Positions 53,895 through 63,752 of a stretch of 64,000 nucleotides of DNA are shown piece after piece; positions within the stretch are counted from its first letter, which is position 1; the number at the start of each line of letters is the position of its first letter. The stretch is taken from NCBI GenBank assembly GCA_021292165.1, contig CM037880.1, positions 145,370,099 to 145,434,098 on the forward strand. The letters are read 5' to 3'. The position numbers and the translations under genes were made by a program. This DNA is from Shinisaurus crocodilurus. Its lineage: Eukaryota > Chordata > Lepidosauria > Squamata > Shinisauridae. The notes below the pieces were generated by a model. It made no database searches. It saw only the letters and a program-made list of their open reading frames with translations, and was not told where the DNA came from.

Positions 53895-53939
53895 TCCACA
53901 AATCCTAGCTTGTGATTACATACAAACCATGGATCAAGG

Positions 53940-55026
53940 CAGGGCCGGATTAAGAGCATTATGGGCCTGGTGCTGAGGAGGGCGTGCGGCTGATGAAGGG
54001 GCGGAGCAACAAGCCCCAGCCCAACAGTACCTGCAAGATACTTTCTTCTTTTTGGTCCCCCTTTCCTCCGCTTACAGTAGAGGAAAGCAGGTGGAATATT
54101 CTTCCTCTTCGCTGAAGACTTTTCCCTACTTGTTGCAAAGCTCACTCCACACTTCAGGGGCGGGAGGCGCAAAGTCGATTCCCGTCCCTTCCCGTCAAAA
54201 AGCACAAGGCGCCGTTCTCCGGAGGAGGGAGGTCGTTTGCCACCGGGCGGAGCCACGGGAAGATGGAGAGACGCGAGCAGGGGAGGGCGGTGTCCCCTCC
54301 CGGGTGAGCTCGTGGGCGCTGCCTCTCTCCTCTACCTGACAGAATCAGGCAGAGAGCGAGAAGAGTCAGGCGAGCGAAGGAGCGAGCGGGGCTCTCGCTT
54401 TTCCACAGTCCAAGCGCGTTTCCCAATCCAAGCTCCTCCCGCGTTCCCTTCTCTCCTCCGCTCCGCTCCACAATGTTTCCTTCTATCCCTTCCTCCCTCT
54501 CTCCCTCCGCCACCAGCACTTCGTTCCGTCCTTGCTGAAGAGGGCGCAGAAACGCTGCGCTCCTCTTCGCTGCCGCTGCGCCGCCCCCGCCAGGCCTCCA
54601 CCTCCCCGCCCGCCGCCCGCCGCCGCGCCCTCCCGTCCCGCTCACCGCTGCGTCTCCCCCCACCCTCCCGCTCGCTGCCGCTGCGCCTCCCACCACCGCT
54701 GCCATCACCACCACCCCCGACCCCCCCACCACCTACTTTCTCCGTGTTGTGTCGCTTCCGGAGCCCCGCCCGCGTTGTTTTGGCGGGAGGAACCAGGGCA
54801 ACAGGGCTTAAACAGCCCTGTTGCCATGGTTTCCCCGGCAAAAAACAGCGCGGGGGTCCCGTCGCGTCACTTCCTCCTCCTCCTCCTCCTCCTCCTCGGT
54901 GGCAGCAGCGGCGGCAGCAGCAGCAGCCGCCAGGTTGGTGGTGGCGGCCGGTCCTGATTGTGGGCCTATTTCGGGGTAGGGGCCTGGAGCTGCAGCTCCA
55001 ATTGCCCCTATCTTAATCCGGCCCTG
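53940..55026. mobile_element. 1,087-bp hAT element carrying CpG-island-like cargo
   Basis: It starts CAGGGCCGGATTAAG and ends CTTAATCCGGCCCTG, a 15-bp perfect inverted repeat. GATCAAGG is duplicated exactly at 53932-53939 and 55027-55034. The interior from about 54150 to 54960 is very GC-rich with dense CpG, Sp1-like GGGCGG/CCGCCC, ETS-like CTTCCGG, and CTCCTC and GCAGCAGCGGCGG triplet runs. There are long open frames on both strands, as expected of GC-rich DNA, and none has a transposase or other domain I recognise. It is non-autonomous. The cargo may be captured from a host promoter or first exon, or be a GC-rich family feature. Confidence 0.93.
54797..54825. repeat. Perfect hairpin, 12-bp stem, 5-nt loop, inside hAT cargo
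   Basis: GGCAACAGGGCT and AGCCCTGTTGCC flank TAAAC. On the minus strand ACCATGG lies immediately upstream of the stem, a Kozak-like start, although the frame that follows is not recognisable. Confidence 0.9.
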
Positions 55027-55180
55027 GATCAAGGTTTGAAACAAACTCTGATTACTGAAACAAGTCGGCTTCACAATCCATGTTTTGTAGTTGGCTTGTT
55101 GGAAACTGACCAGAGTTTGTTTTAAACCATGATCTCTGTTTCATACATAATGACAAGCCAGAATTGTGAAAACCAAAACC

Positions 55181-55729
55181 CCCCACTCTTTTGAAGTCCT
55201 CCTCTCAGCCATGGAGGAGGAGGAGGAGAGGAGAGTGGGGGGGGGGGTGAATGAAGAAGCTTAACTTGGCCTCATTCAAGATTGTACATGTTACGTGTGA
55301 ACTAATTCAGTCTGACTCACAGGAACAGTGCCACTGAAGTCAGCAAGAGTACTTAAAGTCAAATGTGTTGCCGGTAGCAGTTTCACATATATATCATATA
55401 TTCTTGTGGCCATCAAATTTATCCTCAAGTTGTCAGGATTTAGGGAAAGGGAAAGGTCCATTAGTCTGCTATACAACTGCTGCAATAGTAGACGTACATT
55501 TTTTAGAAGCGCACATTGGTTCAGTGCTATTTTACTTCATATAAGCACAAATGTGAATGGTAATAGTGCACCCTTAACCAATTCATTGGTTAGATTAATG
55601 AGTTCAAAACATTTTGATCAACCAGAAAAAGTGCACCTGTCCTGATTAACTGTGCAGCAGATATTTTAAAAACATATTATTGCTAATACAAGTCATTATA
55701 AAATCTGCCCATGGCAAGTGCCAGCTAGT
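55181..55729. other. No gene seen
   Basis: Unique DNA with a GGAGGAGGAGGAG run and a G run at 55210-55247. The 105-codon frame at 55328-55645 has no recognised domain. Confidence 0.4.
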
Positions 55730-55785
55730 GCAATCCTATACATGTCTACTCAGAAGTAAGCCCTGTTGAGTTCAATGGTAGCCTG
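55730..55785. mobile_element. Short palindromic repeat, half copy
   Basis: GTGCAATCCTATACATGTCT, then ACTCAGAAGTAAGCCCTG and TTGAGTTCAATGG, is the left half of the family at 36405-36488. Confidence 0.75.
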
Positions 55786-55794
55786 GAATAGGCT

Positions 55795-55985
55795 TCTGAT
55801 GAGGATTTTAACTTACAGACAGCACATGTAGAGACAGGCAACCCTTCAGTTACCCTAGTCCCAAGCCATGAAGGGCTTTAACGGGAAACCAGCAATTTGA
55901 ATTGACCCCAGGAATGGAGCAGGAGCCACTGCAGTTGAGAAAGCACCACCATGATAGAATTGTAATGCCCACTCCCAATTAGCAA
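55795..55985 (-). mobile_element. L2-like LINE ORF2 fragment, highly diverged
   Basis: AAGGGCTTTAACGGGAAACC, AGCAATTTGAATTGACCCC and AGGAGCCACTGCAGTTGAG align with the same positions of 52220-52290 (AGAGCTTTATAGGTCATAAC, TTTGAATTGTGCCC, GGGAGCCAGTGAAGCTG). Frames are broken. Confidence 0.65.
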
Positions 55986-56540
55986 TCTAATGGCTGTAAG
56001 TAATCTAGTGACCCCACCCATGTGGTTTTCACTTTTCAAATATTACCATGGTGGTTTGGAACATGATGACAATATTCAATTAACCAAAAAATATTTTGGT
56101 TTATCATGCTATATGTTAAGGGTTTTCCATATTCACTCAAGCTCTCAAATGCTGGGAAATTACAGCTGTTAAGGGTGATGCCCTGAACAGACACATTATT
56201 TAGGCAATATGGATATGATATGGTATCCTATGCTGTGGCTAGTTCCTCCTTCACCACTTCCTTGGAGCTGGAATGTGGCAGAGTGTTGGACCTAAGTCCC
56301 AGATTCATCTGTTCTGTCTGGAATAGACACAAACGGAGTCTAGGCAACTGAAGCTGTAACCTATGAAATCCAAAGCCTGAATCCTTCCTGTGCCATAAAC
56401 TCAAAAAGTTCTTAAAAGTAAATCTCTCTCTCTCTCTCAGCTTTTGCTCATTCTGCACTATGGGGAAATATTAACCTACTGTATGGGATTTATGTTTTAA
56501 GATCACAAAACTAACCAAAACCCTGTGTGGGAGATTAAAA
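55986..56540. other. No gene seen
   Basis: Unique AT-rich DNA with a TC patch at 56421-56438. Confidence 0.4.
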
Positions 56541-56773
56541 TTTTATTTATTTATTATATTTATACCCCACCTTTTTTCTTGCAAGGAACCCAAGGCGGCT
56601 TACATAATCCTCCTCCTCCATTTTATCCTCACAACAACCCTGTGAGGTAAGTTAGGCTGAGAGTCAGTGACTGGCCCAAGGTCACCCAGTGAGTTTCATG
56701 GCTGAGCGGGGAATAGAACCCGGATCTCCCGAGTCCCAGTCCAACACTCTCACCACTACGCCACACTGGCTCC
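56541..56773 (-). mobile_element. Sauria-type SINE, full length, antisense
   Basis: It runs from an antisense TTTTATTTATTTATTATATT tail through CTCACAACAACCCTGTGAGG, GTGACTGGCCCAAGGTCACC and GGGGAATAGAACCCGGATC (B box, antisense) to CACCACTACGCCACACTGGC and TCC at the head. All parts are present. No convincing target duplication beyond a possible TAAAA. Confidence 0.93.
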
Positions 56774-56799
56774 TAAAAGAAAGAGTAAGGAGGAATGCT

Positions 56800-56880
56800 T
56801 TGCCTGTGGCTATCCTGTACTGAGCAGGGGGTTGGATTATTAGATGATTTCAAGGTCCCTTCCATCTCTGTCATTCTATG
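56800..56880 (+). mobile_element. CR1 LINE 3' end
   Basis: TGAGCAGGGGGTTGGATTAT, TCAAGGTCCCTTCCATCTC and CATTCTATG match the CR1 3' end at 36865-36985. It lies 27 bases downstream of the SINE. Confidence 0.85.
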
Positions 56881-57658
56881 TGGTTGGTATTGGTTGCCAG
56901 CTGGATGCTTGTAATATGTGGAATGGTAGCTTCAGTTGCATGATAGTTTCAGTTGCACAGACTCTATGTCTATTCCGCTGAACTCCATCCTCAAACCAAC
57001 CTCTCCTACACTGCCAAGTTTCAGATCAAGCCTTTGAGTCATTTTCTGAGAATAAGTCATAGAACCTACTGCCACCCCCATTTCTGGTTGTACTGAAGGA
57101 ATGTGATTCACTTGACATAGTGCCCTTAACACAGGGCCACAACTGTGGCCCTATAATGGCAACCTATAGCCCTTTCTTGAATGGCAACCACACCACTGAA
57201 TTCACATGAAAACTGATCCTCAACCATGCATGAAGCTCACTGGATACCCACAGGCAAGTCTCTGTCCTTCAATTCTGCTTACATCCCATGGTTGTTGTGT
57301 GGACAAAATGAGCACTCCCCCCCTCCGCCATAAGCTGCCCTCAGCTCCTTGTTGTAATAAGGTGGACTATAAATATGACAGAAAAGTGTGACTAAACATT
57401 GAAAGGTCTGCTTTTACCACTAGTACTAATTTGGATTTGGACCTCAGGAGTGTGTCAGTCAAACCCCTAATGTTTCTGTTTAACTACAACAGAGGTGACG
57501 CCTGACCTTCATAAAAGCACTTGACCTCTGGAGAAGAAGACAACTATATCAATAAGTTTCTGTAACGATTATCACGTAATGCTAAATGGTGGAGCACATC
57601 AGAGGAAGGATACTGCCGTTCTTTGTAAGACTGGTTTTGTTATATTAAACTGTCTTAC
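56881..57658. other. No gene seen
   Basis: Unique DNA. Around 57230-57395 CACTGGATACCCACAGGC and CATCCCATGGTTGTTGTG may be a very old Sauria SINE, too diverged to call. Confidence 0.4.
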
Positions 57659-58084
57659 AGAGTAATCCTATGGCTTCTCAGACACTGTCCGAAGAGCCAT
57701 AGGATGGTATGGATTCCCACCCCTGAGGCGGTAGACACAGCTGCTACCTCAGAGGCGGGAAACTGAGTACCAGTTAGTCTGTCCCCTTCATCCTCACAGG
57801 CGCCATGGTGACTTCTCTTCAGAGTGGGAGAAAAAGGGGTGGTATGGGTGGGGAGGGGAGGGAGGAAGAGAGACCTGGATCCACTTGATCCAATGGCCAC
57901 TGGAAGGTAAGTCAACTAGATGGGCCAAGAGGCCCGTCTAGCTGAAAATGGTTAAAACAGAAGACGGAGGGGCTGTAAAAGCCTCTGTCCTTTTCCTGCC
58001 CTGCCTGGCTCTAGCTGGCAGGGCTTTGGAGAGACAGAGAGCTCCAAGATTCAAGCATCAATCCCTTAGGAGGATTGCGCTCTT
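57659..58084. mobile_element. Family D-like repeat, copy 4 (divergent)
   Basis: It begins AGAGTAATCCTATGGC, has CACTGTCCGAAGAGCCATAG as copy 3 has CACTGTTTAGGAGCCATAG, and ends TAGGAGGATTGCGCTC. The middle (GGTGGTATGGGTGGGGAGG, TGGCCACTGGAAGG) is unlike copies 1-3, so it may be a separate subfamily sharing termini. Confidence 0.5.
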
Positions 58085-58850
58085 CGGCTGCAAATTTTAG
58101 GTAACTCCAGAGAAGCCCTGCTGATCATTCTGAAATCAGGGGTTTGAGGATTTCAGCCACAGAAGCTTAAAATGGACTATCAAAGAAAGTGGGGCCACCG
58201 AATAAGCCACTTTTAATACATTTTATCCCTCAAGTGAATAGATGTAGAGAGGAGAGCTGAGGAGCCCCAAACTCAATAATTAATTTCCACTGCTGCAGGT
58301 TTTTTTTCCTATTGACTTTTCATTAAGCTTAGCCAGGATCGTGGGCCTGTCATCCGAGGAACTTTTCCATAAAGAAAAAAGGAGCTTGCTCCCCACGTGG
58401 ATTTTCCCCAAGTTTCTCAGGGTCTAGCCACAATATATGCTTGGCATCCATGACAAGGTTGTCAAAAATAATAGCTAAGGAATTCACTGTCTGTCATTCT
58501 GAAATAATTATGTACAGGGCTTTACTTGCACCCTAGATGGATTATACGTTTCATTGAGGATATATATGCAACCTTTAAAAAAAAACGTAATTCATTGAGG
58601 GCATCACTGAGATTAGCAGCCAAATGAGGATGGCGGGGAATGAAGAGCATCTGTTGATGTGCATGTTAGCCATGCGTAAGTTAGGGGGCCTGTCACTCAA
58701 AAGCCCATTAATTGCGAAATGTGTTCATGTTTTATTAGCCCTTTTATCAGGAATTAATCACTCACTTTGATATAAAATTCAGGCTTGCAAACGAACTATG
58801 TATGGAACTGTCCCTCAGATGTGAACTAGATATCAGGGGGCTTTTTTTTT
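58085..58850. other. Repeat-free AT-rich stretch, candidate conserved non-coding DNA
   Basis: No interspersed repeat was recognised in about 750 bases, unusual for this window. It has several homeodomain-type cores (AATAATTAATTTCC near 58275, CCATTAATTGCG near 58706, GGAATTAATCAC near 58751). This is suggestive only, since conservation cannot be seen from one sequence. Confidence 0.3.
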
Positions 58851-59360
58851 AGAACCATAACAAAGATACCCAGACAGGATTCCCTCTAGATCATAACAAG
58901 CGGGTGCATCCTTATTATTAATGTTAGCAGTAGTAGTAGTAGTAGTAGTAGTAAAGTATTTTTTTAACAGCCGCCATCTAGCAACAGTAACGATAGAAGG
59001 AGCAAAGCTGTACTTACTGATGTTATTCAGGTGCACTGTTAGAACAGAAATGCAAAACAGGGATGTTCCTGTTCAGTAAATATTATCATTTTTATTCACT
59101 CATTAATTAAGTTGCTTAATTGCTGCTGTCAAAAGACTCTCAAGTTTGTGACTAAGTTGCTGTACTGTTTTGATAGTTGCTGAAGAAGAAAAAGACAGTA
59201 TTTCTAGGTTTGTTGTGTACTTTAAAATAGGTAGGAGTATACACGGATGGAGACTGTAACAACCGACACTTGACACATGGGTTTGTATTGGGGGCGGGGG
59301 CAGTGTTTGTGTAGTTCTCTACAAACTGGTATTTGTGCATTTGCACTTCTATTTACTTAT
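58851..59360. other. No gene seen
   Basis: Unique AT-rich DNA containing an AGT triplet run at 58928-58952. Confidence 0.4.
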
Positions 59361-59625
59361 ATGCAGAAATTATAGGCCATCCTATAACAGAAAGTTTTCA
59401 GGACAGCTTGCAACATAAAATAAAATAAAATTTAAATCCCTGAAACAATAAAAATAAAATATGATACAGCATAAACCTCAAGAAGGGGAGAATAAAAAGA
59501 GCTAAAACAGATTTAATAGGCTTGGGAAAATAAAAATGTGTCTGCCTGGAACCAGAAAGACAACCTGGGTGCCAGGCAAGCCTCTCTCTTGGGAGGGAAT
59601 TCTATAACCGTGCTACCCTTTTCAG
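59361..59625 (-). mobile_element. L2-like LINE 3' end, antisense
   Basis: GGCCATCCTATAACAGAAAG, ACAGCTTGCAACATAAAATA, TGTCTGCCTGGAACCAGAAA and TTGGGAGGGAATTCTATAAC have the same order as the antisense L2-like copies at 51723-52080 and 62585-63010. A Sauria SINE follows directly. Confidence 0.65.
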
Positions 59626-59627
59626 AC

Positions 59628-59864
59628 AGCCAGTTTGGTACAGTGGTTAGAGTGTTAGACTGGTACTCAGGAGATCCAGATTCTAGTCCCCACTTGGCCT
59701 TGAAGCTCACTGGATGACTTTTGGCCAGTCACTGACTCTCAGCCTAAACTACCTCACAGGGTTGTTGTGATGATAAAACAGAGAGGAGGAGGACCATATA
59801 AGCTGCCTTGGGTTACTTGCAAGAGAAAAATGGCAAGATATAAGTGTAAGAATAAATAAATAAA
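59628..59864 (+). mobile_element. Sauria-type SINE, full length
   Basis: CAGCCAGTTTGGTACAGTGG (head), GATTCTAGTCC (B box), GGCCAGTCACTGACTCTC, CACAGGGTTGTTGTGATG and AATAAATAAATAAAT tail are all present. More diverged than the copy at 55-300. Confidence 0.93.
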
Positions 59865-61227
59865 TTTACCAATTGCCACCTGCCATACTTCATCTGGCAA
59901 GGACACCTCTTAGCATGTCTTAGTACCAGGGCACCTGGAGAAAGGCCTCCGAAGGTCTAGGAAGGTAGATGTGGGGAGAGGCAAAGAGATACCTAAAATA
60001 AATACTAAAGATGGAGCTAGGCCAGGGCCCATGAACAAGATTCCTAGGGCGGGGCAGGGAAGGGGTGGGGGGGGGAGAGACTTAAACAAGCCTGGTAAAC
60101 TCTTCCTGGCCCCTTTCTTGTAGAATTTATTGGAGCTCAGATTGTCACCATTCTGATGTTGCATCTCCTTTACACATGCAGTTGTCTGGAATAGGTGGGG
60201 ATACATTGGCAAATCTTTAGATCGTAAGAACATAACAATCCTGCTGGTTCGGACAAAAGTTCTTCTTTTCTAGACCAGCATCCTGCTTCCCACAGTGAGA
60301 GCCCACCAGCAGGGCATGAAGGTAATAGCTGTTTCCTGCTATTTTCGTCTAACTTTGGTTTGTTTTTTGTTTGTTTGCTTGTTTTAACTTCATTGGGTGG
60401 GTATTGTAGTTTGAGAAATGCCTGATGAAAATCCTTAGGTCGTGAGTCTCTGTCAGACAAGTTGAACAGAGACAACTGTATCCACAGGGCTTGGCTGTAG
60501 ACAATGGATTTTGTATGTCTGGGTGACACAGCTGGAAGCATGTAACTATGTGCAGTGGTCAGTAGGTTTCTGATATAAGGTGGTGCTTATATGTCCATTA
60601 CGTAATTGCACTGTCATGTCTTAAATTTGTACAAGTAGGTTAAGTGTCTATTTATAGAAGTCCAAGAGATTCCTGGTGTGTGTGCGTGCGCACGCACAGA
60701 CACAGAAGGAAGACAGAAGATCAGTTTATGAAACCCCTCAGCTGCTATTTCATTGGTGTAATTGATGTTCCATGGCCTGCATATTATCATTTCTGTCATT
60801 ACTCTGTGAAAATCATTTTTATGCAAAATATTCCCCCTCTTTTAATCTAACTTTCCCACAAGGGCCTGGAAATGGAAATGGGCTCAATGCCCTGTCATTC
60901 AATACAATTATAAATATTTTCCCCCTCAGATGGATTATTCTAAGCTCTTTTCAGAATACATCTTTTCTGGTGCACTGTGCTGATGAATAGCCAACACTTA
61001 CAGCATATTGTGCATGCAACTTGAGGTATTCTGTATGTGATAGGATGATCAGATGTCCTAAAAGCCCTGGGACACTATTAGTACCAATCTTTGTAGAACT
61101 CTAAACTTCTTGTTCTTTAATATTATTGCTGATTAAGACTTCTCATTTTAAAAAGAGGGCTGGGTTGACCAGCCTCACATGACCAACTTCTTTTTTCGAG
61201 TACAGCCATGGCCCTCCGGTGTGTTTT
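59865..61227. other. No gene seen
   Basis: About 1.4 kb of unique DNA. A GTGCGTGCGCACGCAC self-complementary patch lies at 60681-60696. 61042-61080 (GGATGATCAGATGTCC) may be an eroded transposon end. Confidence 0.4.
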
Positions 61228-61265
61228 AAATTTACAAAGCAAATGTAAATTTGCTTTGTAAATTT
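61228..61265. repeat. Perfect hairpin, 17-bp stem, 4-nt loop
   Basis: AAATTTACAAAGCAAAT and ATTTGCTTTGTAAATTT flank GTAA. GTAAATTTACAAAGCC overlaps its right end as a partial repeat. Confidence 0.95.
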
Positions 61266-62246
61266 ACAAAGCCACCCACAATTTAGGCACAACTAATCTG
61301 GGTTAAGTGTTTCTGAGTCTGAACTCTTGCTTTAGAACACAAAAAGTGCCTTTGGGGATGAGATCAAGCACCACTTTCTCCATCATTCCTTGCAACAATT
61401 TCAGCAACCAACAGGTGGCCCACTGGAAATCAAAACGAAAGGCAGGAAGGCACCAAATGCATGGGAAAGAAGGGATGAGACCTCCAGGTGCAAAGAAATA
61501 TGTTGTTGAGGCCAGTGAATTTTGAACTGAAATCTTCTTCCGGGGCACTTTTAGGTACCACCAATTTTAGTCCTCAGTCTCCAAATTCTGTTGCAAAATA
61601 ATACAGGACTTCAGAGAATTAAAACTAAAACTGTTTTTTCTTGGGGATTTCCTGGAAAAATAATTTAATTTGAAATGTGTTGGGCCCTGCACCTGGAGGT
61701 CTCCTTCCTTCTGCACCCTGCAGGACACTGGAAAGTAGCCAGTGGTCTATTCATGGATTTTGGTCTACCCGTTCTGCCCACCTATTGTTCTGTATACTTC
61801 ACCTCAAAAAGGAGATAGTAAAGGTGAGGTATTTCAGAAAAAAATGAACTAAAATTATAAAAATGATATAGCATTGTCCTGTGAAGAAAGACCTAACCAC
61901 TTCGGTTTAGAGATTAGGAAGGAGGTGATGCAGGCTGTAATGCAGTGAGGTGAGATCTAATGTGTATCCTGTTTAACAGATTCTCAGATCTGTTAACACA
62001 TGCATTAATTTGTAAACTTCATTTTTAAAATGATATTTGGTTTTTTTAGCAGGCAAAAATCTGAGTTGTCACCTGACCAAGACTTGGTCTACATGCATAT
62101 TCCTGAATTACAGCTGAGGTGAGAACTGTGGGATAAATACTTATGAATATTTATGAAAAAGTAGATAGTCATGTTGCGTCGGATGCATCCAGGAGTCAAA
62201 AGCTTCACTGAGCATGCAGAGCTAACTGCATCTCTGCCTAAAGGAG
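61266..62246. other. No gene seen
   Basis: Unique AT-rich DNA. The 72- and 81-codon frames at 61303-61548 on both strands have no domain. Confidence 0.4.
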
Positions 62247-62249
62247 TCT

Positions 62250-62302
62250 TCCCCAACCTGATGCCTTCCAGAAGTGTAGTCCAACAGGTTGGGGAAGGCT
62301 AG
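62250..62302. mobile_element. Collapsed palindromic MITE
   Basis: CTTCCCCAACCTGATGCCTT and AACAGGTTGGGGAAGGCTAG are the two arms of the 13138-13282 family. The central part is almost fully deleted, leaving about 15 bases between arms. Confidence 0.75.
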
Positions 62303-62584
62303 TCTAAACTGAGGCACATATGCTCAGGGCCTCTTGGTCATAAGCTATAGATGCAAGTCATTCCCTGTCCATAAAATCGTTGTCAAAATGCACATCCTAA
62401 GGAAGTAATTATCTACTAAAAACTTCTCCTATTTAGACAGTTTAGGAACAATCAGAAAGCAGTCAAAGCCCAAACCCAAACAGGAAGCCCAAACAGGAAC
62501 CCTGTAAAACCCCACATGTCAAGGAGAGCTGATAGCCAACCTGAGTAGGTGGAGGCACTTTAGTACCTCGGCACCCTTTTCTAA
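62303..62584. other. No gene seen
   Basis: Unique sequence with a direct AAACAGGAAGCCC/AAACAGGAACCC doublet near 62478-62505. Confidence 0.4.
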
Positions 62585-63010
62585 CTGTCCTTTATTTATT
62601 TCTAAAATGTACAGACTTCCCTTCATCCACAAGGGATCCCATGATGGCATAAACAACAGTAAACAACAACAACAACAAAAATGGAAAGACAAATTAAAAC
62701 AACAACTCTTCAACCAGCAAGCCAAACGAAAACACAACAATCAGTTCAAAAATAAATTTAAATGTTTAAATTCCAAAGTATTGAAATGTTTAAAAACTTG
62801 GGCAAAAAGAAACTTTTTAATTTGGCGCAAAAAAGAAAAGAAAGTCGCAGCAACCGCATCTCCTGTGGGAGGGCATTTCAAAATCAGGGTGCCACCACAC
62901 AGAAGGCCTTCTTCTCCTTTGTAAATGCATGCTCTATGCCTCCCACTGACGGCATCGGGCATTTAGAAGAGGAATACTGAGATGTTCTAATCTGCAGCCG
63001 GGGTGCCATA
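62585..63010 (-). mobile_element. L2-like LINE 3' end, antisense
   Basis: The antisense tail (ATTTATTTCTAAAATGTACA, then ATCCACAAGGGATCCCATGA) leads into the ORF2 C-terminal region: TGGGAGGGCATTTCAAAATC, GGTGCCACCACACAGAAGGC and CCTTCTTCTCC are the usual 'WxCPxxxLLxxx' antisense landmarks in L2-like copies. Frames are broken. Confidence 0.65.
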
Positions 63011-63245
63011 CTACATGAGCTGAGGGTTCCTGGTTCTAATCTTGACATTTCTTGATATTCTAAAACCACTTTGTCCTGGGAGATCATGATGCTGAGTGGC
63101 GGCATCAACATCAAGCCCTTGTGCTAGCCATTTCCTCAGGGAAGCCTAGCAGGAGAATCTAGCTTTTGCCATCATTTGACTGGCTAGGAATTAATTATTC
63201 AACTGGAGAATGGCTGCATTACCTTCACGTATGAACTACCTTCAG
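63011..63245. other. No gene seen
   Basis: Unique sequence between LINE and SINE. Confidence 0.4.
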
Positions 63246-63435
63246 AGCTCAGTGGTAGAGCACATGCTTTGCATGCAGAAAGTCCCAGGTCCGACACCCA
63301 GCATCTCCAAGTAAGGCTGGGAAGGAAAGACCCCTGTTTGAAATCCTTGAGAATCGCTGCCTCTCAGGGTAAACAATACTGAGCTACGTGCACCAATGGT
63401 CTGACTTGATATAAGGCAGCTTCCTACATTCGTAT
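63246..63435 (+). mobile_element. tRNA-Ala-derived SINE, full length
   Basis: GAGCTCAGTGGTAGAGCACA, TGCTTTGCATGCAG (TGC anticodon arm as in tRNA-Ala) and the B-box-like GGTCCGACACC form the head. CTGAGCTACGTGCACCAATG, GTCTGACTTGATATAAGGCA and GCTTCCTACATTCGTATG form the tail. This is a SINE and not a tRNA gene: the 5' acceptor stem is missing and the tail is a typical SINE body. Confidence 0.88.
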
Positions 63436-63752
63436 GGCGATTCTCCAGGAGTTACCAAACTGCCCATGCCAGCCCCAGTAGTGGTGGCAGCAACAATTTC
63501 CTGTGCCTGCTCCACTGAGCATTAAGAGATCTTTGCTTGAGTTGCATGATAAGCAAGAACTGACTATGGGCTGCGGTCTGAGCAATGACTGTTTCTTTGG
63601 GAGGCCAAGATGCAGCCAAGCATCAGGCTCTTTCCTAGCCAAGATATCCATATCCAACCTCCTCCTGTCTCCAAACAAGCCATAGTTAGCATGTATTTGC
63701 TAGCATGAGCTGTAGCTTAGTTTAGACTTTATGCTACAGTTTAGACTATTTG
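63436..63752. other. No gene seen
   Basis: Unique sequence. TTTAGACT(T/A) is repeated around 63720-63747 just before the LINE begins. Confidence 0.4.

Larger units (their letters stand above)
53895..55180. mobile_element. Palindromic MITE interrupted by the 1,087-bp hAT element
   Basis: AATCCTAGCTTGTGATTACA, then AAACCATGG, lies left of the hAT insertion, and GTTTGAAACAAACTCTGATT lies right of it. CCAGAGTTTGTTTTAAACCA, GTTTCATACATAATGACAAG and CCAGAATTGTG form the inverted arm further right. Removing the hAT element and one target copy restores a foldback structure. Confidence 0.7.

Noticed and set aside
54237..55016. 259-codon open frame (and overlapping 141-192-codon frames on both strands)
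   Set aside because: It lies wholly in the CpG-rich interior of a hAT element where stops are rare, is proline/arginine/serine-rich on one strand and glycine-rich on the other, and has no domain. I treat it as a composition effect, pending a search for captured exons.
63246..63320. Functional tRNA-Ala gene
   Set aside because: The anticodon arm fits tRNA-Ala(TGC), but the acceptor stem is absent, the B box is diverged and a SINE body follows.
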